Source: an uncultured Desulfosarcina sp.
GTDB taxonomy: Bacteria > Desulfobacterota > Desulfobacteria > Desulfobacterales > Desulfosarcinaceae
Direction of reading: 5' to 3'
Length of the DNA stretch: 64,000 nucleotides
Assembly (NCBI RefSeq): GCF_963668215.1
Contig: NZ_OY764190.1
Coordinates: 3,038,001 to 3,102,000, forward strand
A program made the position numbers and the translations under genes. Within the stretch, counting starts at the first letter, position 1. Each line of letters starts with the position of its first letter. Below the pieces are notes generated by a model, which saw only the letters and a list, made by a program, of their open reading frames with translations, did not search any database and was not told where the DNA came from. Below, piece by piece: positions 52,860-62,148 of the stretch.

Positions 52860-53011
52860 CCCCTCACCCCGGCCCTCTCCCCTCAAGGGTAGAGGGAGCG
52901 CTTGCCGGCAATTTTGGAATATCGGTGACCCCCCGAACCTCCCTGTTTTTTACCGCGTAGCTTCATCCAAACGTCCCCTCGCCCCTTTGGGGAGAGGGAC
53001 AGGGTGAGGGG
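52860..53011. repeat. GC-rich inverted repeat (REP-like)
   Basis: Arms cccctcaccccggccctctcccc (52860-52882) and ggggagagggacagggtgagggg (52989-53011) are 21/23 complementary, about 106 bp apart. This kind of palindrome occurs in intergenic regions of many GC-rich genomes. It separates the ABC-F and M55 genes. Confidence 0.85.
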
Positions 53012-53034
53012 GAAAGGAGAACGCCTTGTTACGA

Positions 53035-53988
53035 TCAAAAGCGGATGAAGGTATAAAGGAAGGCGGTAAGGGTGTCAATCGCGGGAAAAAGCTTTAACTG
53101 CCGACGAACCCACAAACGACCCAGCCAACCCATTGCGTTGAAAAGCATGAGGCTGAAAGGCAGGGTCTTTTCTGCCAGTGGAGGAAGGTAGCACAGTCGA
53201 ATCAGATGGTTGTAAAGGGTGTCCATGTCCGGAGCATCGAGTCGCACTCTGGCACCGGTGCGTTCGAATCCCCATCGGTCGGCCATTTTGGCGGCGGCTT
53301 TGGCCCCATCCCGGATGGTGATGTCGGCATGGAAGGGGCCTTGCGGTCGGTAGGGTTTCGTTGTTCTGTTGGACAACGCTTTTACAGTGGACCGGGCCAG
53401 GCCCCTACGCCAGCGGTCGGCATCCAGGGCTTCCGGCGGTACGCTCTTGTCGATGGGAAAGGTATGGATACCGGGGATGCGCTGCCGGGCCTGGGCGCAG
53501 GCAACCGGGCAGCCGGAAAAGAAAAGTGTCGGAATGCCAAAAGAGGCCAGGGCAGCGGCGAACAGTTCCACCTCGGCCAGCGGGCGGTCGTTGACTTTCA
53601 GGGATGCCAGCCGTGAAGTCAGGGTGTGGGCTATAAATCCGCCTGTGCCGGCGGCCGCATGCATGCCGAGCATCATGACGCCGTCGGCGTGGCCGGGATC
53701 GCCCAGGCCCGGTACGGGCCCCTGGCGATAACCGCAGACAATCGCGGCCCGCCGGTCGATCATCTCGGGCAGAAGATTGTAGGCGGTGCGGTGAAAATCC
53801 TTGACCGTTACCCGCCTGACGCCGGCATCGAAAAGCGCCTTGACCACCGCATCCACATCGCGGGACATGGCGGCGCATGCTTTGGCCCAAGGCCGCGTGA
53901 GAAATGACGAGGCCCGGTAACTGCCGCAGCCGCTGCTGCCTTCAATATCGGCTATGATTAATATGTGGCGATAGGCAGGCGCGTTCAT
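53035..53988 (-). CDS. M55-family metallopeptidase (D-aminopeptidase, DppA-like)
   Basis: 317 residues. Family motifs ADIEG (metal ligands) near residue 13, MLGMHAAAGTGGFIAHT in the middle with His ligands, and HRTAYNLLPEMID are seen. DppA forms a ring and hydrolyses D-amino-acid dipeptides. The C-terminal 60 residues have some hydrophobic character (LPFSLMLFNAMGWLGRLW), beyond the classical family, which may anchor it. It is alone on its strand. Confidence 0.8.
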   Translation of the reverse strand: MNAPAYRHILIIADIEGSSGCGSYRASSFLTRPWAKACAAMSRDVDAVVKALFDAGVRRVTVKDFHRTAYNLLPEMIDRRAAIVCGYRQGPVPGLGDPGHADGVMMLGMHAAAGTGGFIAHTLTSRLASLKVNDRPLAEVELFAAALASFGIPTLFFSGCPVACAQARQRIPGIHTFPIDKSVPPEALDADRWRRGLARSTVKALSNRTTKPYRPQGPFHADITIRDGAKAAAKMADRWGFERTGARVRLDAPDMDTLYNHLIRLCYLPPLAEKTLPFSLMLFNAMGWLGRLWVRRQLKLFPAIDTLTAFLYTFIRF

Positions 53989-54400
53989 ATAAACACCCGA
54001 GTATTGATTAATGGTTTACAATAGTGGTTATGACCGGCATTGCGTGATCAACCGTAACACGCACGCTACCATATCCGCCATTGAAACGGAATCGCCGGGT
54101 TTGTTATGGCTATCACAGGAATCGATGGGGCGTGAAAGGTGGGTTGGTCTCAATTTGCCGGTAGACTATCCCGGATTGTGATTTGGTATCGGTACCTATG
54201 GTGGTATTAGGAATGAAAACTTAACCCCTTGAAGGTGGTTAGATCAGGGGAGTTAGAACCTAAGTGCTGGGAGGTTAGGAAACTGTTGGAATCAAATAGA
54301 CGAATTAAACCCGATATCATAGCTCTTTGAAAAATTCCGTAAATAATATGCAATGATTCGCAGTGGCACAGCCGCCATTGACTCCAATTGTCTGCTATGC
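53989..54400. other. Gap before the SIR2-like remnant
   Basis: 412 bp, AT-richer than the neighbouring metabolic genes, with no gene or clear signal. It marks the left edge of an accessory patch that runs to about 57.5 kb. Confidence 0.5.
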
Positions 54401-55429
54401 TTAAGATTTGAGACCGGGATAGCCATTTTCAACCCACTTTGCAAATCCAAGATCTACGGCTATCCATTCGACCTTTCTATACCGATGCTGAAGGCGTGCA
54501 ACAGTTGCACTAGCTTCTGGCGATATAATTACCGCACGGGGATGACTCGTCACGTTTAGTGTCTCGAGGAGTTCTGAGTAAGATGCTTCGTCATGCTCTG
54601 AAAACGCATATCCAATAGCGACGACCTGGCCGTGTTTCGCGATTAAGTCCTTAGCTTTGCAGGCTACACTTCGCACGAACTCAGCCTTCAGGCCAACGGC
54701 TTTATCTGGAATTGGCGCCACTATGCGGTCCGACATTTTAGGACTGTACGCCAGTCAGGCCATGAACCTTTCGAATGGGGAAAATAGATAGCCAAGTGAG
54801 AGAGGATCAAACGCGAAACGTGAGTTATCAAATCGTTTCATCCACTGTACACCGTTCCTATCGGGTACACCGAAAGTGAATTTGTAAGAGTATACCAGAT
54901 ATGTGCCGTGTAGGTGGAGAACCAATGAACTCGAGTCCTTCACCTTGGCTGTTGCAGTCGTGATCCCTGAATCAACAGCTACCTCGACCCCATACCCATC
55001 GTGCGGGGACCATCTACCAGCTTTGAAAAGGGCAAACTCAACGAATGAATCGTAATTGTAAGTTGCGAAGGAACTGGATTGGAAATCGGCGAAGAATTGA
55101 GAGTATGGGTTTTGAAGCATAGGCCTGCCGACAAGAGCTGGAGCAAGATAGTAGTCTGCCTTTGTCAACTCATTGCACAGCCGTTCTATTGGATCGTTGT
55201 TTCCGTTTTCAATAGCGTCGCCGAGACGATTCTCAACCTCGGCAACCTGTACTACTTGCGTTTCATCAGGGAAGCAGATGCGAGGGAGATCACGCACGAG
55301 AGGATAGGTGCAATTAAACTGGTACTTTCCGATGTAGATCGATTCGGCATTTATCGGGCCAACAATCTTCCCGGCATCAACTCCGAATCCTGCGCCGAGG
55401 ATGAAAAAAGGGGATGGTCGATTGCTCAT
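54401..55429 (-). pseudogene. SIR2-like protein gene broken by an in-frame TGA
   Basis: The reading from the ATG at 55429 (AGGAAGGTGG site) carries SIR2 motifs: GAGFGVDAGK, ATYNYDSF (the T-x-N-x-D motif) and HLHG with the catalytic His. It stops at a TGA (54757-54755) after FERFMA and continues in the same frame with LAYSPKMSDRIVAPIPDKAV and IGYAFSEHD, typical of the C-terminal half of SIR2-like proteins. A single TGG to TGA change (Trp) would explain it. Whole length would be about 342 residues. SIR2-like proteins often consume NAD in phage defence. Confidence 0.75.
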
Positions 55430-55585
55430 ATGTCCACCTTCCTGGGGGGTGTGATTCATAAGAACAAGTGAACTATATTCAAGAAAGATTGTGCATGAAA
55501 ATGCGGAATGAATTCATCTTACATCCATTTTTATATAATGGTCAATGATGCCAGGAAAAATTGATTCGGTAGTTACCCAGGGAGT

Positions 55586-55840
55586 TTACGATTGATATTC
55601 AGCCCTCTTTTTTTCCAAGATCGAATCATGCTCAGAGATAGCTTTTGCAAGCTTTGTCTTGGCCTGTTTGCCAAGCTTTTTAACTCCTCTAATCAGATAA
55701 TTGATTTGGGTGTCGATCTCTTTGCTGTTCATACAAAAAGGGGTCCGGTTGCATTGAACCAACTTAAAAGCAACTGTCGGCCTCAATATTATGTCGGACA
55801 TTCTGGGTTTGTTTACATCAATCTCAAATTTACATTCCAT
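55586..55840 (-). CDS. Small charged protein of unknown function
   Basis: 84 residues. A very good ribosome site (AAAGGAGG) 6 bp before the ATG supports translation. It starts with strand-like MECKFEIDVNKPRMSD and ends with a Lys/Glu-rich helix. I do not recognise a family. It sits in an AT-rich accessory patch between the SIR2-like remnant and an IS3 element, 127 bp from the former; a link to defence is possible but unsupported. Confidence 0.55.
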   Translation of the reverse strand: MECKFEIDVNKPRMSDIILRPTVAFKLVQCNRTPFCMNSKEIDTQINYLIRGVKKLGKQAKTKLAKAISEHDSILEKKRAEYQS

Positions 55841-56162
55841 ACGAGCCTCCTTTTGTGTTTTAGCCCATCATTTCACGGATTGCTGAGTTTCGCTACAAAT
55901 CCAGAAAAAAACTTTAGTACTGGTATAAAGAGTTTTGCCGGAGTTTTAGCAACGACTCAAACTCTGGAAAATTAAACTGTGGAGTTTTTTATCTACCAAG
56001 GGTACGTATTCATAAATGAGTGGCGGATTTTATGGTTTGTAATGGATAATTGAAATTTCCAGATGCTTTTCATCTGCGGGATAGTTTCAACGTATTTGTC
56101 GGGCTGACCGGCGATAGAGCAATGTAACGCAACTGCAGGATCGATGTGTCCAGATAGCTTAA
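55841..56162. other. AT-rich gap left of the IS3 element
   Basis: About 320 bp with no gene and no clear regulatory signal, apart from the promoter the small gene on the minus strand must have. Confidence 0.4.
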
Positions 56163-56238
56163 CGCTTGATTTGAAGTGGCGCGGAATATTGAGACAGGTG
56201 TATAAGCAATGGATCAAGAATATCGAAAGGAAAGATCC

Positions 56239-56547
56239 ATGGCAAAACATCGTATCCGTCGTAGCGCAGAATTCAAGGCGAAGGTCGCCCTTGCTGCATT
56301 GTCCGAGGCAAAGACCCTGGCCGAACTATCCAGTGAGTATGGCGTTCATCAGACACAAATCACTCGCTGGAAACAGGAACTGGTCGCCAATGCACCGGAT
56401 TTGTTTGGTAAGGCTAAGAAAAAGGCGCTCAACCACGAAGCCGAGGTTAACGAACTTCACCGCCAGATCGGCAAGCTCAAGGTTGAAAACGATTTTTTGT
56501 CCAATCTGCCCGGTCTGAACTCGACCGGGCGCAGAAACAGAAGGTGA
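56239..56547 (+). CDS. IS3-family transposase OrfA
   Basis: 102 residues from ATG 56239 (AAGGAAAG before it). An HTH for terminal-repeat binding (AELSSEYGVHQTQITRWKQE) is followed by a leucine-zipper helix (NELHRQIGKLKVENDFL). A run of six T (56493-56498) within the ENDFL codons would allow a -1 slip into the OrfB frame, which is open from there. Without the slip OrfA ends at 56547, overlapping OrfB. Confidence 0.9.
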   Translation: MAKHRIRRSAEFKAKVALAALSEAKTLAELSSEYGVHQTQITRWKQELVANAPDLFGKAKKKALNHEAEVNELHRQIGKLKVENDFLSNLPGLNSTGRRNRR

Positions 56548-57380
56548 TTGCAACCGGTCACCCGGATGTTTCTGTAAAGCGGCGCTGCCAATTATTGGGT
56601 ATATCCCGTGCAAGTTATTATCGTGGCCCCTCTATGGGACTGCGGCAAGGGGACCGGGAACTGATGCGTCGGATCGATAGACTCTACACGGATCATCCCT
56701 GGATGGGCAGTCGTTCCCTGGCCGATCATTTAACGAGTCCTGATCGACCGATAGGACGCGGGCGTGTCAGACGCCTGATGCGTATCATGGGCATCGAATC
56801 CCTGGCACCCAAGCCGGGTACCAGCAGGCGTCAACCCAGGCATCCGGTCTATCCCTATCTGCTGCGAAGGATGACCATTGATCGCCCCAACCAGGTGTGG
56901 GCCACCGATATTACGTATATTCACATGGCCCGCGGTCATATGTATCTAATCGCAATCATGGACTGGGCTACCCGGAAAGTCCTCTCCTGGCGGTTATCCA
57001 ATACCCTTGACACACAGTTTTGCGTGGAGGCCCTCAAAGCAGCGCTACTCAAATATGGCGCTCCGGAAATCTTCAACAGCGACCAGGGTTGCCAGTTCAC
57101 GAGCGAGGCCTTTACCTCCGTGCTGAAAGCCTGGAAAGTTAAGATCAGCATGGATGGCAAGGGACGGTTCAAAGACAACATCTTTATCGAGCGCCTCTGG
57201 CGCACCCTGAAATATGAAAGAATATACCTCAGGGATTACGAAACCGGTGTTGAACTATCCCGGGATCTGACCATCTGGTTCGACTGGTATAATGAAAACC
57301 GGAAGCATTCGTCTCTTGACAAACTGACCCCAAATGAGGCTTATGCTCAAGGACTTCAAAATCAAAACCAGGCCGCCTGA
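56544..57380 (+). CDS. IS3-family transposase OrfB (integrase core)
   Basis: 278 residues from the GTG at 56544. The rve domain has the first Asp in VWATDITYI, the second in NSDQGCQFTS and the Glu in IFIERLWRTLKYE, the complete DDE triad. The N-terminal HTH_21 part reads GSRSLADHL. It is probably made as an OrfAB fusion via the T6 frameshift. No damage is visible, so the element may still move. Confidence 0.92.
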   Translation: MIATGHPDVSVKRRCQLLGISRASYYRGPSMGLRQGDRELMRRIDRLYTDHPWMGSRSLADHLTSPDRPIGRGRVRRLMRIMGIESLAPKPGTSRRQPRHPVYPYLLRRMTIDRPNQVWATDITYIHMARGHMYLIAIMDWATRKVLSWRLSNTLDTQFCVEALKAALLKYGAPEIFNSDQGCQFTSEAFTSVLKAWKVKISMDGKGRFKDNIFIERLWRTLKYERIYLRDYETGVELSRDLTIWFDWYNENRKHSSLDKLTPNEAYAQGLQNQNQAA

Positions 57381-57464
57381 AGCCGACAACAATCATGATT
57401 TCGTCTCATTGCTTATCTCACCCTTCAGGCTGTCTCTCCTTTCAAGGCCATTTAAATTTGAGCG

Positions 57465-57610
57465 ATAAATCGGGCCATAATGCCCACCGTTCGATAGATC
57501 CCCCCCCCTAAATATCCAGATAGTGTTGAACCGGAACGGTTCGGTCAAAAATCTATATATTCCGCACATTGGATGCCTTCTACAATTGTGGCGGGAAGAA
57601 AGGATCAGAA
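57465..57610. other. Spacer between IS3 element and VWA gene
   Basis: Short spacer holding a run of nine C (about 57500-57508) and the ribosome site AAGGA of the VWA gene. No clear promoter was found. Confidence 0.4.
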
Positions 57611-60600
57611 ATGAAAGCCATTTTCAGAGCGACCTTCCTTTTCGTTTTTCTTTCTCTTTTTGTATCTGTATCGACAGCAATGGCTGCCGGGTTTACGGCG
57701 CAACTGATCAAGACCCAACAGGGCAAAACGGAGACGGAAGCATTTTATTTTCTTGGCCCCTGCTATCGGATGGAAGGGCAGGAGGGGGAGAAGCCCATCG
57801 TCGTAATCGTGGATTCGGGGAAAAAGATCCATCGTGTTCTGGATATGAACGAGAAGGTGTTTTTTGAGATCGCTTCGGACGATTTCAACGTCCTTTCCAT
57901 GGATCCTTTTGCCATGGCCGATTACATGATCGCCAAATACGCGCATCGAACGGAGGGAAGCGAGCGCGTCAACGGTGTGGACTGCGACAAGCAGGTGGTC
58001 ACGGTTCAGGAAACGAAGGTTCTGACGCGCTGGTTTTCGACGGAGATGAATTTTCCCGTAAAAATTGTCATGCACCAGGGGAATCAGGAATCTGTTGCCG
58101 AGCTTAAGAATATTGCCAGGGCCGATCTTGAGGCGAATCTGTTTTCGCCCCCGAAGGATTTCAAGCAGGTAGAAGAGCCGGGGGCGGCGGCGAAGCGCAA
58201 ACTCGAAGCGATCAAAAAACAAGAAGAGGCATATGCCGGTATTACTTCGGCGAAACAGGCTCAGGTGCCCTGTTATGTCAAAATTGCTGCCGGTGGAGAA
58301 CTTCGCGTGCCGGTGGATAAAAACCGATCCGCCGAGGTGGAAGCGATCAACCAGCTCAAATCGGAATCCGTGGTCAGCGTGTTTCCCTATTTGAATGGGA
58401 AAAAGGTCGAAAGCATCGGGGTTTCTCCCTGGACGCTCAATGGGTGGTCCGCTCATCGGGACAGGGAATTCAACAAGGATTTCTGGAAAGGCAAAAATGC
58501 GTTTACCGTCGATGAGGTACGCGTGGTCGTCGAAAAGGGCTTGATCTACGCGAAGGTTACGCAAAAAGGTCCGGACCGGAAGGATTTTTATAATTACGGC
58601 CGGTTGCAGAACGGAACCAACACGGACCCGAAACGCTCGTTGACGATAAACATTACCGGAGACAATCCCTTTGGGGAAAAGACGACCGGAAGATTCTGGC
58701 TTGAATCCGAATCCGGCGGCAGTTCCGATAAAATACCGTTTGCGGTGAAGAACGGAGAGACGGCGTCATTCAGCTACCCGGCCGATCGTAGGACGAAAGG
58801 CATTCAGATAACCATCCCCGCCGGCGAAGGTCGAGCCAAAATCGACGTGCTGCAACCCGCAATATCGGGTGGAAAAGCCGCAATGCCAGTAGCCCAGTCC
58901 AAAACCGGGGCAGCCGCGGCACCGGCGGTAGCGGCGTCGGCCGGTAAAGCCGCCGGCGCCGACTATACGCCGCCAGCCGTGATGTTTATTCTGGACGCCT
59001 CGGGTTCCATGTGGGGCCAGATCCAGGGCCGATCCAAGATCGAAATCGCCAAGGAGGTGATGAACCGGTTGGTGGACGGCCTGCCCGACCGGCTCGATGT
59101 GGGGCTTTCGGCCTACGGCCATCGCCGAAAAGGGGATTGCAGGGATATCGAAACCCTGATTCCGCCGGGGCCCCTGGACCGGGCGGGGCTCAAGCGGCAG
59201 GTGAACGCCATCAGCCCCAAGGGCAAGACCCCCCTGGGCGAGGCGGTGCGTCTGGCGGCCCGTGAACTGCGTTATACGGAGAAGCGGGCCACGGTGGTGC
59301 TGGTGAGCGACGGCCTGGAAACCTGCGATGCCGATCCATGCGCCCTGGCCGCCGAACTGGCTGCCACCGGGGTGGAATTCACCGTCCACGTGGTGGGCTT
59401 CGCCATCACCAAAGAGGAGCAGGCGCGGCTGCGCTGCCTGGCGGACAAGACTGGCGGCCTCTTTTTGGCCGCCGAAGACGCCGATTCGCTGCACAAGGCC
59501 CTGCAGCAGACGATGGAAAAGGTGCAGCAGCCGCCCCCGCCGGTGGTGGTCGATCCTGGTACGGCCACGCTAACGGGACCGGGTTCGGTCGCCGTGGGAG
59601 AAGCCTTCCAGGTGGCCTGGAAAGGGCCGGACAGCCGGGGCGACACCATTGCCGTGGCCCGGGTGGACCCGACCGGTAAGACCCGCAAACGGTTCGACAA
59701 CACCTATACCCGCAGCGGCAACCCGGTGCGCCTGACCGCACCGGGAGAATCGGGCAACTACGAGCTGCACTACATCCACGGGGTGACCGGACGGGTCATC
59801 GGCAAAACCAACCTCAACGTCACCCCGGTGGCCGCTTCGGTAACCGCACCGGCTGCGGTGGAGGCCGGTAAAGCGTTCGATGTGGCCTGGGAAGGGCCGG
59901 CCTACACCGGGGATTTCATTTCCCTGGCCCGGTCGGACCAGCGCCCCGGAACCGGGGAAGCGATGATGTATACCCGGGAAGGCAACCCCGTGCACCTTAC
60001 AGCTCCCGGGATCGAGGGAACATACGAGGTCCGCTACATCCTGGGGCAGGGGGAGCAGCTCCTGGCCAAGACCGTTATCGAGGTCAAGGCAGCCGGTGCC
60101 TCCCTGAATGCACCTTCCGAGGTCACCGCCGGAAATCGCTTCGAGGTGGCCTGGAAGGGGCCGGGCAACGAAAGCGATTTTATCTGCCTGTCGCGGCCCG
60201 ACCAGCGCCCCGGAGGCTATGAAAAAATGACCTACGCCAGGGAAGGCAACCCGGCGGTGCTGAAGGCCCCCGGCGAGGCGGGCACCTACGAGGTCCGTTA
60301 CATTCTGGGGCAGGGTGAGCAGCTTCTGGCCAAAGCTGCGATCGAGGTCAAGGCAGCCGGTGCTTCCCTGACCGCTCCGCCCGAGGTCACCGCCGGAGAT
60401 CGTATCGAAGTGGCCTGGCAAGGGCCGGGCAACGAAAGCGATTTCATCTGCCTGTCGCGGCCCGACCAGCGCCCCGGGAGCTACGAAAAAATGATGTACG
60501 CCAGGGAAGGCAACCCGGCGGTGCTGAAGGCCCCCGGCGAGGCGGGCACCTACGAGGTCCGTTACATTCTGGGGCAGGGTGAGCAGCTTCTGGCCAAAGC

Positions 60601-61147
60601 TGCGATCGAGGTCAAGGCAGCCGGTGCTTCCCTGACCGCTCCGCCCGAGGTCACCGCCGGAGATCGTATCGAAGTGGCCTGGCAAGGGCCGGGCAACGAA
60701 AGCGATTTCATCTGCCTGTCGCGGCCCGACCAGCGCCCCGGGAGCTACGAAAAAATGATGTACGCCAGGGAAGGCAACCCGGCGGTGCTGAAGGCCCCCG
60801 GCGAGGCGGGCACCTACGAGGTCCGCTACATCCTGGCAGCGGGTGAAACGCTTCTGGCCAAGACTCCCATCGTGGTGAACGCGGCTACCGCCAGCATTAC
60901 GGCGCCGGCATCGGCCGCCAGGGAAAGCCAGGTCCAGGTCCGGTGGGAGGGGCCGGGACATTCGTCGGATTTGATCACCCTCGCCCGTCCCGATCAGCGC
61001 TCGGGAAGCTACGTGACCGTGGTCCGGGTGGAAGACGGCAACCCGGCCCTATTGAAGACGCCGGCCGAGGCGGGCACCTACGAGATCCGGTACATCATGG
61101 CAGAGGGGGAGACGATGCTGGCCAAAACGTCCATCACCATCCAGTGA
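57611..61147 (+). CDS. Secreted VWA-domain protein with six beta-sandwich-like repeats
   Basis: 1178 residues from the ATG at 57611 (AAGGA site). A signal peptide (about 1-25, ending AMAA) is followed by a DUF4412/LolA-like domain (26-190), an unassigned region, an Ala-rich linker, then a VWA domain with MIDAS motif DASGSMW (Asp462-x-Ser464-x-Ser466), the Thr in KGKTPLGEA and the Asp in VLVSDGLETCD. From about 651 to the end run six repeats of about 88 residues, with hallmarks VAWxGP, RPDQR and YEVRYI. It likely binds partners at the cell surface with a metal-dependent site. No membrane anchor is visible at the C-terminus. Confidence 0.88.
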   Translation: MKAIFRATFLFVFLSLFVSVSTAMAAGFTAQLIKTQQGKTETEAFYFLGPCYRMEGQEGEKPIVVIVDSGKKIHRVLDMNEKVFFEIASDDFNVLSMDPFAMADYMIAKYAHRTEGSERVNGVDCDKQVVTVQETKVLTRWFSTEMNFPVKIVMHQGNQESVAELKNIARADLEANLFSPPKDFKQVEEPGAAAKRKLEAIKKQEEAYAGITSAKQAQVPCYVKIAAGGELRVPVDKNRSAEVEAINQLKSESVVSVFPYLNGKKVESIGVSPWTLNGWSAHRDREFNKDFWKGKNAFTVDEVRVVVEKGLIYAKVTQKGPDRKDFYNYGRLQNGTNTDPKRSLTINITGDNPFGEKTTGRFWLESESGGSSDKIPFAVKNGETASFSYPADRRTKGIQITIPAGEGRAKIDVLQPAISGGKAAMPVAQSKTGAAAAPAVAASAGKAAGADYTPPAVMFILDASGSMWGQIQGRSKIEIAKEVMNRLVDGLPDRLDVGLSAYGHRRKGDCRDIETLIPPGPLDRAGLKRQVNAISPKGKTPLGEAVRLAARELRYTEKRATVVLVSDGLETCDADPCALAAELAATGVEFTVHVVGFAITKEEQARLRCLADKTGGLFLAAEDADSLHKALQQTMEKVQQPPPPVVVDPGTATLTGPGSVAVGEAFQVAWKGPDSRGDTIAVARVDPTGKTRKRFDNTYTRSGNPVRLTAPGESGNYELHYIHGVTGRVIGKTNLNVTPVAASVTAPAAVEAGKAFDVAWEGPAYTGDFISLARSDQRPGTGEAMMYTREGNPVHLTAPGIEGTYEVRYILGQGEQLLAKTVIEVKAAGASLNAPSEVTAGNRFEVAWKGPGNESDFICLSRPDQRPGGYEKMTYAREGNPAVLKAPGEAGTYEVRYILGQGEQLLAKAAIEVKAAGASLTAPPEVTAGDRIEVAWQGPGNESDFICLSRPDQRPGSYEKMMYAREGNPAVLKAPGEAGTYEVRYILGQGEQLLAKAAIEVKAAGASLTAPPEVTAGDRIEVAWQGPGNESDFICLSRPDQRPGSYEKMMYAREGNPAVLKAPGEAGTYEVRYILAAGETLLAKTPIVVNAATASITAPASAARESQVQVRWEGPGHSSDLITLARPDQRSGSYVTVVRVEDGNPALLKTPAEAGTYEIRYIMAEGETMLAKTSITIQ
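59560..61144 (+). repeat. Six tandem repeats of about 264 bp in the VWA gene
   Basis: Units begin near 59560, 59836, 60103, 60367, 60631 and 60895. Units 3 to 5 are the most alike. By eye 60233-60561 and 60497-60825 are identical over 329 bp with a 264-bp offset, so this part has been copied very recently and its copy number may change. Confidence 0.9.
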
Positions 61148-61219
61148 TGACGGTTCCCGCGGATTGAAGCATCCGCCGGAGGCCCGGGGAGGATCGGGGC
61201 GCTTATTGGTGTCTGCGGG

Positions 61220-61957
61220 TCAGCGTACGAAGCCGGAGGACATGGCGTACTCGGAAAGAACCGGCGGCTTCATTCCGAAGCAGTAGCGGTTCCGTCGGGA
61301 TTCGAGGTCGCGAATGAGCGCCTGTTTGAATCCATCCGGACCGTATTGGGACATCAGACGGTCGCGATACTCGCCGATGTCGACGGTTTCCAGGCGCATG
61401 CGCAGGGTTTTGAAAGGCCGGGGAAGTCTCCGCTGGCCGGGAATCTGGACATGGTGCAGGCCGGCGCTGTAGGTCAGCAGCATGCGCCCTGCGGGGATGC
61501 TTTGCAAAATGTCGGCGATGCCTCCCCGAACGGTCATGGGCCGGCCGTTCTTGTCCAGCCCGTTGGACCGCATCATGCGCCCCTCGGGCATGATGATTAC
61601 CATGGAATCGGGCTGGACTGTTGTCAGCACCTGATCCCAGGTGTGGTCGTGTTTGCGGGTGACGGCGACCACATTTTTAGCCACCATGCGGAAAAAGAAG
61701 CCCATCAGTGGACGGCCGGTGGCTTTGTCGGCCACGGGCATGAGTCCCTTAAAAGCGATGCGCCGGATAAAGTCGTTGGGAAACCCGCCTACGAAAAGAG
61801 GTTCGTAGAGGCTGGTATGGTTGAGAAAGGCCACCAGCCTCAGGTTTCGCCAAGGTTCGGCCGGCGATGGATGCACCCATTGGATATCGAACCGGTAGAA
61901 GACTCGGCTGATTCGCTTAATGCCCCGCAGCATGGTATAGACGCATTGTTCCCGCAT
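61220..61957 (-). CDS. Lysophospholipid acyltransferase-like protein (PlsC family)
   Basis: 245 residues from the ATG at 61957, chosen for GGAAGGG five bases upstream; a second ATG at 62023 adds 22 residues. PlsC motif I reads NHTSLYE, where Glu replaces the usual Asp of H-x4-D, and motif III MPEGRMMR carries the substrate-phosphate-binding EGxR. It probably transfers an acyl group to a glycerol-phosphate type lipid, but the Asp to Glu change makes activity less certain. It converges with the VWA gene. Confidence 0.75.
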   Translation of the reverse strand: MREQCVYTMLRGIKRISRVFYRFDIQWVHPSPAEPWRNLRLVAFLNHTSLYEPLFVGGFPNDFIRRIAFKGLMPVADKATGRPLMGFFFRMVAKNVVAVTRKHDHTWDQVLTTVQPDSMVIIMPEGRMMRSNGLDKNGRPMTVRGGIADILQSIPAGRMLLTYSAGLHHVQIPGQRRLPRPFKTLRMRLETVDIGEYRDRLMSQYGPDGFKQALIRDLESRRNRYCFGMKPPVLSEYAMSSGFVR

Positions 61958-62148
61958 GATATCCCTTCCGACGAGCCACTCTGAAGATATTTTTACAGGA
62001 GAGATTAACGTTCCATAACGCATAACCTGTTGAAAGTGTATAGGGAATCGATATCTTTACAAAAGTTTTACAATGTTTGCGGGACCATGATATGTAAATA
62101 TTGATCAAAATTGAAAATCAACCTGACACCGAAAACCGGTACCTGTCC

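Larger units (their letters stand above)
56163..57464 (+). mobile_element. IS3-family insertion sequence
   Basis: Two overlapping transposase frames are flanked by imperfect inverted repeats, cgcttgatttgaagtggcg (56163-56181) and its partner at 57446-57464 (13 of 19 pair). A second, inner inverted pair lies at 56191-56211 and 57407-57436. The exact ends are uncertain. It lies beside the SIR2 remnant, but not inside it. Confidence 0.7.

Noticed and set aside
54755..54757. In-frame TGA of the SIR2-like gene as a second selenocysteine codon
   Set aside because: No SECIS-like hairpin of the right distance is evident after it, and TGG (Trp) is one base away, so a nonsense mutation is simpler.
61157..61176. 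Small stem gcggat/atccgc after the VWA gene as terminator
   Set aside because: Only 6 bp and no T run; too weak to list.
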